Below, piece after piece: positions 1 to 5,617 of a DNA stretch of 5,862 nt. Both the position numbers and the translations under genes were made by a program. The DNA is from a bacterium (lineage in GTDB: Bacteria > Zixibacteria > MSB-5A5 > GN15 > FEB-12), in contig DAOUUR010000170.1 of the NCBI GenBank assembly GCA_030668045.1, positions 1-5,862 on the forward strand, in the 5' to 3' direction. Positions within the stretch are counted from its first letter, which is position 1. Every line of letters starts with the position of its first letter. The notes beneath the pieces are model-generated. The model saw nothing but the letters and a program-made list of their open reading frames with translations. It ran no database searches and was not told where the DNA came from.

Positions 1-696
1 ATGGCCCAGAGCGACCAGGAGGCTATTATTGATCTGGTCAAGTCGGGGGTGACGGTTGTTCTCTGCGGTGTCATGCCTCGCTGGGACGAGAACATGAAAG
101 ATTGCCAGGTTCTAGCTAATCATTTCAGGATGAAGACAACTGTTGACTATCGCATAGGTACTGTGAACCACAAGAGCGGTTCGTTCCCGTGCTGGATTTA
201 CGGTTCGATACGCTCGACTGATGATTCCAAGGTCAAAAAGATCGCTACGATGGATAACAAGACGGTGGCGGTTTGTTCTTCGCGATTCAAGGGGAATCTG
301 TATCTCTTCTCGTTTGATATTGCATCGGCCGGTCATCATCAGAAACTGTCATTTGTGGAGCATGTGTTAGGGCACGAGAAGATCAACTCCCATCTCTATT
401 GCAGCGATCTATCAGTTGACGTTTCCTTTCAGATGGGCACCAAGAAGGGCTTACTTTTTATCACGGCACCGCCGCCTGGTGAATTGTCGGATGGATTCGA
501 ATCAGGTCGCAAGGAGATAATAATCCGGGCCGACTTGAAGGAAGCCGGATTCAAGGCGCCCAATATCAAGCTGACCAATATTTTTGGAGAGGAAGAGGCC
601 AAGCCGATACGAACGACAGCCAAGGACCTCATGTCCGGTTTGCCGCTGGAGATTGATTTCCCCGATGGCATTATCTTCTTAGTCGAGAAACGGTAG
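1..696 (+). CDS. C-terminal part of a beta-galactosidase-like glycoside hydrolase (5' end outside the window)
   Basis: The frame is open from base 1 to a TAG at 694-696 (231 codons visible). The first codon is ATG, but the protein appears to begin mid-domain, so I treat it as 5'-truncated by the window edge. Residues 6-43 (pattern DQEAIIDLVKSG, then VMPRWDENMKDCQVLA) look like the end of the flavodoxin/glutaminase-like domain of GH42 and some GH35 beta-galactosidases, where a 'G-x-LVL-x-G-x-x-P-x-x-DE-x-x-x-x-C-x-x-LA' stretch is typical. Residues 95-125 resemble the 'K-G-x-x-Y-x-F-x-F-D' strand that follows. Residues 140-231 form a beta-rich C-terminal module ending PDGIIFLVEKR, like the terminal beta-sandwich of such enzymes. 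The catalytic barrel is not visible, so substrate cannot be given. There are 17 bases to the downstream ggt on the same strand, so cotranscription is plausible. A free-standing accessory protein starting at base 1 is the main alternative. Confidence 0.6.
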   Translation: MAQSDQEAIIDLVKSGVTVVLCGVMPRWDENMKDCQVLANHFRMKTTVDYRIGTVNHKSGSFPCWIYGSIRSTDDSKVKKIATMDNKTVAVCSSRFKGNLYLFSFDIASAGHHQKLSFVEHVLGHEKINSHLYCSDLSVDVSFQMGTKKGLLFITAPPPGELSDGFESGRKEIIIRADLKEAGFKAPNIKLTNIFGEEEAKPIRTTAKDLMSGLPLEIDFPDGIIFLVEKR

Positions 697-713
697 CGCA
701 ATCGCGTAGTTTT

Positions 714-2426
714 ATGGTAACAATCAAACACAGCCGCCCGGGAGTTGTTCTTGCAGCCTCTCTGGCGGCTCTTTTTGTGTTGGTAGTTCTCGGGTGCAGT
801 TGGGTAGATGTTACCACTTACTACCAGCGGGGAGCGGTGGCAACAGGCGCTCCGATAGCAACCGACCTGGCCATTGAAGTTCTCAAAAAGGGTGGTAATG
901 CCTTCGATGCGGCGGTAGCAACAGGATTTGTGTTGGCGGTGGTTCATCCCTCTGCTGGTAATATCGGCGGCGGTGGTTTTGCGGTGATTCGCAATGGCGC
1001 CGATGGTCGTGTGCGGACGCTTGATTTTCGCGAGACAGCCCCCCTGGCTGCTGTCGAAACTATGTATCTCAACGACGATGGCGAAGTCATTGACAGTCTG
1101 TCATTGTACGGTGCCAGAGCGTGCGGAGTGCCCGGTACGGTTGCCGGACTACATGCTCTCTGGCAAGAGTACGGCTCGATGGAATGGGAAGAGCTGGTCA
1201 AGATCGCCGCCAATGTTGCGGATACCGGTTTCATTGTCGATGATTTCCTGGCGGCTTCACTCACAGAATATCACCGCGAATTGACGTTGTATGAGGAGAC
1301 GGCCGACATCTTTGTTCCGAACGGCCAGAAATCCGTTGCCGGTGATCGTTTTCTCCAACCTGATTTGGCACGAACTCTGTATGCTGTCGCTGCGGAAGGA
1401 CCAGATGGTTTCTACAGCGGGGAAGTGGCCGAGAAAATTGTTGCCACCATGCAGAAATACGATGGACTGATTACCGCCGAAGACCTCACATCCTACCTGC
1501 CGGTCTGGCGCGAACCGACACACATTACATTTGACGGCTACGACATTTACTCGATGCCGTTGCCGAGTTCGGGTGGGGTGATCGTGGCGCAGATATTGAA
1601 ACTTCTCGAACCATATGGCTTCGCTCGGCTTTTTCCAGAATCGGTTGACTACATCCATCTCTTCTGTGAAGCTTCGCGGCTGGCTTTTGCCGACCGCTCC
1701 GAACATCTTGGCGACCCGGCGTTCTATTCGGCGCCATCGACACTGCTTGATGCCGGTTATCTGGACGCCCGACGCAAACTTATTAACCCCCAGCACGCCA
1801 CACCCTCAACCCGTGTCAAGCAGGGAAGTCCTCCCGTGCGGGAATCTGAGCAGACAACACATTATTCGATTTGTGACGATGATGGCAACATGGTGGCGAT
1901 TACCTACACGCTCAACACTGGTTATGGTTCCAGTCTGGTAGTTGGAGGCGCGGGCTTTCTGCTTAACAACGAGATGGATGATTTCTCCATCAAACCGGGT
2001 GTGCCGAATGTCTTTGGTTTGATTGGTGGTGAGGCCAACAAGATTGAACCGGGTAAACGGATGCTCTCTTCGATGTCGCCGACTCTCGTGCTGAAGGATG
2101 GTAAGCCGCGAATGGTGCTGGGTACGCCGGGGGGATCAAAGATCATCACGGTGGTGGCCCAGGCACTGCTCAACTCAATCCGGTTTGACATGTCGGCGGA
2201 AGCTCTGTGTGCGCAACCTCGTTTTCATCATCAATGGCTGCCCGACATGCTGTATCTTGAAGAAGGACAGTTTGATATCAATATCATTCAGGGATTGATT
2301 CGGTACGGTCATTCTGTGAAAGAGCGTAAGCCGTACAGCGATCTGCAGGTGATTGAACTGGATGAAAATGGAATAATGACGGCCGCCTCCGATCCCAGAA
2401 ACCGCGGCAAGGCTTCCGGCTACTGA
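714..2426 (+). CDS. ggt: Gamma-glutamyltranspeptidase (glutathione hydrolase) precursor
   Basis: This is a 570-residue Ntn-hydrolase precursor, close to the 580 of E. coli Ggt. The family removes gamma-glutamyl groups from glutathione and related peptides, passing them to water or an amino acid, normally in the periplasm. The conserved N-terminal block follows residue 40 (GAVATGAPIATD; GGNAFDAAVAT at 60-70; IGGGGFA at 84-90). R106 in DFRETAP matches the substrate-carboxylate arginine. T381 of TTHYS (codon 1854-1856) is the expected autoprocessing site and nucleophile, giving a small subunit of 190 residues. T399, N401, D423 (NNEMDDF), S452-S453 (SSMSPT) and G473-G474 (PGG) complete the active site, and the lid-loop segment PGVPNVFGLIGG is present. 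Residues 11-27 are hydrophobic and are followed by C28 (VLGC), so it may be a lipoprotein. The ATG lacks a clear Shine-Dalgarno sequence, but no better in-frame start is seen. The stop overlaps the convergent solenoid gene by 7 bases. Confidence 0.97.
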   Translation: MVTIKHSRPGVVLAASLAALFVLVVLGCSWVDVTTYYQRGAVATGAPIATDLAIEVLKKGGNAFDAAVATGFVLAVVHPSAGNIGGGGFAVIRNGADGRVRTLDFRETAPLAAVETMYLNDDGEVIDSLSLYGARACGVPGTVAGLHALWQEYGSMEWEELVKIAANVADTGFIVDDFLAASLTEYHRELTLYEETADIFVPNGQKSVAGDRFLQPDLARTLYAVAAEGPDGFYSGEVAEKIVATMQKYDGLITAEDLTSYLPVWREPTHITFDGYDIYSMPLPSSGGVIVAQILKLLEPYGFARLFPESVDYIHLFCEASRLAFADRSEHLGDPAFYSAPSTLLDAGYLDARRKLINPQHATPSTRVKQGSPPVRESEQTTHYSICDDDGNMVAITYTLNTGYGSSLVVGGAGFLLNNEMDDFSIKPGVPNVFGLIGGEANKIEPGKRMLSSMSPTLVLKDGKPRMVLGTPGGSKIITVVAQALLNSIRFDMSAEALCAQPRFHHQWLPDMLYLEEGQFDINIIQGLIRYGHSVKERKPYSDLQVIELDENGIMTAASDPRNRGKASGY

Positions 2427-3721
2427 GGTGGTTCCGGCGGCGCAGGTTGATCACTCTCCGGTGCGCATTGTGACGAAACATCTCGTTGATAATGTGATCT
2501 GATACCGCAGATCAATCCTCCACCTCCGATTGCACAGGCGCAGAAGTAGAACAGCACACCGACAAACGGCAGCGGGTACAACCCGAACATGATAATCAAT
2601 CCGATCAGCAGTTGGAATCTCCCGATCGGAGCTGGCTTCTTCTTGAATATCCTCACCAATCCGAACCCGATCAGAACGGCCACCACAATCTGGCCGGTGA
2701 AGGCAACCAGTCCCCCGGAGACGGTTGCGAAACTCAGGATCGGAATTGCCAGTATTGAGAATACCAGCATCAGTGATCCCAGTGGTGCAGCGCTGCTGGA
2801 AACGGTTGCCCATCCAATCAAGAATACAATCAACGCAATCACCAGGAAGACTGCCGCCATAGCCAGTGCCATCAGAGCCACGAAACCAGTGGCGGTGGCT
2901 ACGGCAAAACGGGTTTTGAGTTGATAGACCGATGCTTCGACATATTTCCCAAACACCCCCATAATGATCAGGCCGAATAGAAAAGCAGCCAGCACCATCG
3001 AGAATGTCATGACCGATGGTTCCGGACTACCTGCGGCGTCATCCTCGACAATTGCTACTTTTGGTTCGATGCGTCGCAACTCACCAACAATAGTTACACC
3101 CTGCAAAGTGTCCAGGTCGATTTCCATCTCGGAGCAGCAGTACTCAAGATCACCATTGATAACACATGGGCTTGTCAGAAAGACCTTCTTGGCTTCGATG
3201 GTCACATTACCGTTAACTGAACCGGACAGGTACAGCTTGTTCCCTTGGAAATCAAGCTTTCCGGCTATTGTCCCGGCAACCATAGCGATATTACTGGAGA
3301 TGTTTACGTTATTGGAAACCACTGAGCCCTGGTTCAGGCGTACGGTATTGCCAGCGGCAAGCAGAGAACGTCCGATAAATCCATCGATAGTAATATCGTA
3401 ACCGGTGGCCCTGATCGAGCCGTCAGCCTTGCCGGTGTGACGGTATTCGTAGGCAAAGATATTCTGTGACCCGCCCGTGAAGCCGTTGGTGCTTATTTCA
3501 TAGCTTGCGGCGCAAATGTCGCCCTCAATGCGTCCGTCGATGGTTATGTACTCACCGAAAGCATACAGGTCATCATCGATCTCATGCAGATTTGAGATGT
3601 GAACCCTATCCTCACCCTTAACGACGATTGCCAGGCTGTTTCCAGAGAGAAAAACTGCCATCAGCAGCCCGATCATCACGGTGGTGACAAGCGGAGGATA
3701 TTTTGTCATTGATCTAAGCAT
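2420..3721 (-). CDS. Exported bactofilin-like beta-solenoid protein with C-terminal polytopic membrane domain
   Basis: The product is 433 residues from the ATG at 3721-3719. The frame stays open upstream to an ATG at 3817, and ATGs at 3748 and 3709 are also in frame. I prefer 3721 because MLRSMTK directly precedes a good signal peptide: hydrophobic residues 12-27, then SLA with likely cleavage after A31. No start has a good Shine-Dalgarno at normal spacing. Residues about 36-213 form short strands with recurring glycine turns (ITIDGRIEGDI, ITIDGFIGRSL, LYLSGSVNGNVTIEAKKVFL, INGDLEY), the pattern of bactofilin/polymer-forming solenoids. Residues about 236-406 hold six or seven hydrophobic helices with a basic KKK loop near 360. 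A Pro-rich tail ends APPEPPQ. Classic bactofilins are soluble and cytoplasmic; here the signal peptide puts the solenoid outside the inner membrane. The family link is from the repeat pattern only and the role is unknown. Envelope scaffold or surface polymer are guesses. It is divergent from the cyclase gene and convergent with ggt. Confidence 0.82.
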   Translation of the reverse strand: MLRSMTKYPPLVTTVMIGLLMAVFLSGNSLAIVVKGEDRVHISNLHEIDDDLYAFGEYITIDGRIEGDICAASYEISTNGFTGGSQNIFAYEYRHTGKADGSIRATGYDITIDGFIGRSLLAAGNTVRLNQGSVVSNNVNISSNIAMVAGTIAGKLDFQGNKLYLSGSVNGNVTIEAKKVFLTSPCVINGDLEYCCSEMEIDLDTLQGVTIVGELRRIEPKVAIVEDDAAGSPEPSVMTFSMVLAAFLFGLIIMGVFGKYVEASVYQLKTRFAVATATGFVALMALAMAAVFLVIALIVFLIGWATVSSSAAPLGSLMLVFSILAIPILSFATVSGGLVAFTGQIVVAVLIGFGLVRIFKKKPAPIGRFQLLIGLIIMFGLYPLPFVGVLFYFCACAIGGGGLICGIRSHYQRDVSSQCAPESDQPAPPEPPQ

Positions 3722-3765
3722 AGTTCCGTACTCTGACCATACGTGCATGGGGTAACATAGTTCCG
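3719..3765. repeat. Direct repeat of CATAGTTCCG at the solenoid gene start
   Basis: A 10-base word occurs at 3719-3728 and again at 3756-3765, 37 bases apart start to start. On the minus strand each copy reads CGGAACTATG, and the ATG of the copy at 3719-3728 is my preferred start codon for the solenoid gene. The spacing is about 3.5 helical turns. It could be a pair of binding sites, a small duplication, or chance. Confidence 0.3.
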
Positions 3766-3776
3766 GTATGCAAATA

Positions 3777-3859
3777 TCAATTTCGGTTCGGTCGATGCCA
3801 AGTAAAATTATGGGCATTCCCTTCGGGGAACATGCTTTGATAGCTTCCCATATCCTCCT
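3777..3859 (-). other. Possible short leader ORF behind a perfect AGGAGG
   Basis: On the minus strand AGGAGG (3859-3854) is followed after two bases by ATG (3851-3849). That opens a 24-codon frame to a TGA at 3779-3777, reading MGSYQSMFPEG at its N-terminus. It is in a different frame from the solenoid gene and ends about 55 bases before that gene's preferred start. The Shine-Dalgarno to ATG gap is shorter than usual, and the peptide has no recognisable motif. It may be a leader peptide, or only a purine-rich patch. Confidence 0.2.
3814..3835. promoter_or_regulatory. Hairpin with cUUCGg tetraloop (plus-strand sense)
   Basis: TTCCC at 3817-3821 pairs with GGGAA at 3826-3830 around a TTCG loop. 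Three further pairs (GCA at 3814-3816 with TGC at 3833-3835) form beyond a two-base bulge. In a plus-strand transcript this is the very stable C(UUCG)G fold. No T-run follows on either strand, so it is not a standard intrinsic terminator. It would lie in the leader of the minus-strand solenoid transcript, where the loop would read CGAA. Confidence 0.35.
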
Positions 3860-3920
3860 GCTGCTCTGGCGGTTGGTGCTAACTTTTCATCGATTGTGAC
3901 ATTTCTCTGATGCCAGCCCG

Positions 3921-3943
3921 TAGCGACACCCTCAAAATCGCTA
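3921..3943. promoter_or_regulatory. Inverted repeat TAGCGA-N11-TCGCTA, possible operator
   Basis: A perfect 6-base inverted repeat has half-sites 3921-3926 and 3938-3943, whose centres are 17 bases apart. The right half-site overlaps a TATAAA stretch at 3942-3947. The spacing is compatible with a dimeric regulator binding between the two divergent genes. The half-sites are short, so chance is not excluded. Confidence 0.3.
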
Positions 3944-3969
3944 TAAATCACGTTGTATCAATAAATAAA

Positions 3970-4003
3970 CCTGAATCTACGCCGATAATTAGTACGATTC
4001 GGG
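3970..4003 (+). promoter_or_regulatory. Hairpin/dyad covering the weak ribosome-binding site of the cyclase gene
   Basis: Bases 3970-3977 (CCTGAATC) pair with 3996-4003 (GATTCGGG) over 8 positions, one of them G-U. After a bulged C at 3995 three more pairs form (3978-3980 TAC with 3992-3994 GTA), leaving an 11-base loop that contains GATAAT. The 3' arm ends in the GGG at 4001-4003, the only Shine-Dalgarno-like bases before ATG 4011, and is followed by TATTTTG. As RNA this could block translation or act as a weak attenuator. As DNA it could be an operator around a -10 box. All three roles are inference. Confidence 0.4.
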
Positions 4004-4010
4004 TATTTTG

Positions 4011-5570
4011 ATGAAATTGTTCCTTGACCGACATAAGACCCTTCTGCCGCGTGTAGATGTCATCTATCTGCTGACTCGGCTGATGACGCTGACTGGGATC
4101 GCCTGGTTTACGTTCTTTGGTGACTATCCCTCCTCAGAGACAACCTTCTTCCACATACTCATAGGCACCTTTATGTTGCAACTGGCCGTTTTTGGATTGG
4201 CCATGCGCGACCGGTTCGACGTGAAGCTGGCCTATTTTCTCTCGATCGTCTACGACCTGATATTTGTGCCAATGTTTATCTACTATACCGGCGGGCTAGA
4301 TTCGTCATTCTACCTGCTAATGTATCTTACCGCATCGGTGGCGGCGTACGTATTGACGTTCTGGTTTGGGATTGCCGTCTCCGCACTGTTAGTGGTTGCG
4401 TATCTGGCAGTTGTTTACTCGGAGGTAACACTGCAAAGCTGGTTTGGGTTGTCGATGAGGATCGGATTCCTGTGGGTCTACTATCTGGCCATTTCGTATG
4501 CTTCGGAGTACTTGCGACGTTCAGAGAAACGTCTGCTGAAAGTCTTTGACACTCTTAATATGCGAACCTCCGAGCTTGAAAAATCCCAGGCACAACTTGA
4601 GATTATGTATGAAAACACTCGCATCCTGGGGTCGATGCTGGATACTACCGGGGTCATAAAAGAGACCAGCCGAATCCTTGCCGATGTTCTACAGCTTGAG
4701 CGATTCGCTATGATCCTTGGAGATGCAAAAGGCAATTTCCTCTATCGTGTGCGTCACGAAAGCGGCAGGACCAATTTCCATCTAAAGGCTGTCGAAGCTG
4801 CAGACATCACTCTGGTGGGGAAAGTTTGCCAGATGGACGAGCCGATCACCGTGAAGGATATTGCGGGACGGGATGACTACCTGCCGCTGGGTGAGAGGAC
4901 GCGATCGGTGATGATTGTACCACTGACTGCGCACGGAAGGACAATGGGTGTGCTGGTGGCCGAAAACGACCGGCCTGATGGGTTTGGCGAGAAGGAACAT
5001 CAGATGCTCTCAGTGGTAGCTCGGTCGGCGGCGATGGCATTGGAGAACGCCGAGTTGCACCGACGGACCGAAGAGTTGACGATCAGTGATGAGTTGACGG
5101 ACACCTACAATTACCGGTACTTTGTGCAGAAGTTGGAAGAAGAAAAGCGACGGGCCTTGCGCTACGATCTCCCCCTGTCGCTGATCATGGTTGATATCGA
5201 CTGGTTCAAAAAACTTAACGACACCTACGGCCACGAGGTCGGCAACATCGTGTTAAAGAGGCTATCGATGTTGATCAAAGATTGCATTCGCGATGTTGAT
5301 ATGTTTTTCCGATTTGGCGGTGAAGAATTCGTTATTATTCTGCCGCAGACACCTTTGTCCGAGGCGAGACGGATCGGTGATAGAATTCGCGAGCATGTTG
5401 AAGGTACGATTATTGAAGCCGGATCAGCCGGTAAACTGAAAATAACCGTTTCGTGTGGCGTTAGTTCGTTTCCAGAGAATGGCAAGTCGCAGGACGAACT
5501 ACTGTCGGTGGCAGACCAGGCTCTGTATCGAGCTAAAGGTGAGGGACGGAATCTGGTCCGCTCCATATGA
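4011..5570 (+). CDS. Membrane-bound diguanylate cyclase with GAF sensor domain (GGDEF)
   Basis: This 519-residue protein is predicted to make c-di-GMP from two GTP at the inner membrane. Six hydrophobic segments lie near residues 17-36, 46-65, 72-92, 98-119, 120-139 and 147-168, with a YYTGGLDSSF loop between the third and fourth. This resembles the TGG loop of PilS-like sensor modules. A charged, heptad-like linker (about 169-205) leads to a GAF domain (about 205-348) and then a GGDEF domain (about 358-519). The active-site motif is GGEEF at 436-440. The metal aspartate is D395 in VDIDWFKKLND, and the N-terminal signature is DELTDTYNYRYF. An inhibitory I-site RDVD (427-430) lies exactly five residues before GGEEF, so product inhibition is expected. 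No EAL or HD-GYP domain is present. I start at ATG 4011; an in-frame TTG at 4008 would add one residue. The only ribosome-binding candidate is GGG at 4001-4003, inside a hairpin. There are 47 bases to nagZ. The GAF ligand is unknown. Confidence 0.95.
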   Translation: MKLFLDRHKTLLPRVDVIYLLTRLMTLTGIAWFTFFGDYPSSETTFFHILIGTFMLQLAVFGLAMRDRFDVKLAYFLSIVYDLIFVPMFIYYTGGLDSSFYLLMYLTASVAAYVLTFWFGIAVSALLVVAYLAVVYSEVTLQSWFGLSMRIGFLWVYYLAISYASEYLRRSEKRLLKVFDTLNMRTSELEKSQAQLEIMYENTRILGSMLDTTGVIKETSRILADVLQLERFAMILGDAKGNFLYRVRHESGRTNFHLKAVEAADITLVGKVCQMDEPITVKDIAGRDDYLPLGERTRSVMIVPLTAHGRTMGVLVAENDRPDGFGEKEHQMLSVVARSAAMALENAELHRRTEELTISDELTDTYNYRYFVQKLEEEKRRALRYDLPLSLIMVDIDWFKKLNDTYGHEVGNIVLKRLSMLIKDCIRDVDMFFRFGGEEFVIILPQTPLSEARRIGDRIREHVEGTIIEAGSAGKLKITVSCGVSSFPENGKSQDELLSVADQALYRAKGEGRNLVRSI

Positions 5571-5605
5571 TGCTATATGAATGATGAGAGTAGAACCATA
5601 AGCAT

Positions 5606-5613
5606 GGGGAAGG
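5606..5613 (+). promoter_or_regulatory. Shine-Dalgarno of the nagZ-like gene
   Basis: The sequence GGGGAAGG lies 4 bases before the GTG at 5618. It is the only plus-strand start in the window with a clear purine-rich ribosome-binding site, and it decides the GTG start. An ORF of 14 codons (ATG 5577, TGA 5619-5621) overlaps this start as GTGA. It has no ribosome-binding site of its own and is probably chance. Confidence 0.75.
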
Positions 5614-5617
5614 TTTG

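Larger units (their letters stand above)
3722..4010. other. Divergent intergenic region between the solenoid and cyclase genes
   Basis: The region is 289 bases between two divergently transcribed starts and should contain both promoters. I see no convincing sigma-70 -35/-10 pair on either strand. The best fragments are GATAAT at 3984-3989 and TATAAA at 3942-3947 (plus strand), each without a good -35, and TTGATA on the minus strand without a -10 at the right distance. It does contain several dyads and a repeated 10-mer, listed separately. The AT-rich stretch 3942-3970 is the most promoter-like part. Confidence 0.6.

Noticed and set aside
944..1796. Long open frames on the minus strand across ggt, up to 179 codons
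   Set aside because: They lie opposite a fully conserved enzyme, their translations show no family motifs, and no starts with ribosome-binding sites are seen. They are shadows of ggt codon use.
2589..3401. Plus-strand open frames of 111 and 145 codons opposite the solenoid gene
   Set aside because: Low-complexity translations without domains, mirroring the repeat and membrane codons of the minus-strand gene.
3722..3817. N-terminal extension of the solenoid protein to the ATG at 3817 (32 extra residues)
   Set aside because: The extension would bury the signal peptide behind 32 residues with no export character, and its ATG falls in a hairpin with no ribosome-binding site at normal spacing. 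The ATG at 3721 places basic residues directly before the hydrophobic core.
3870..3925. Sigma-54 type -24/-12 promoter candidates (TGGC words on both strands)
   Set aside because: The required GG and GC elements are not at the 10-base spacing on either strand.
4011..5570. Degenerate or inactive GGDEF domain
   Set aside because: GGEEF is a standard active variant, and the metal aspartate, N-terminal signature and I-site are all intact.
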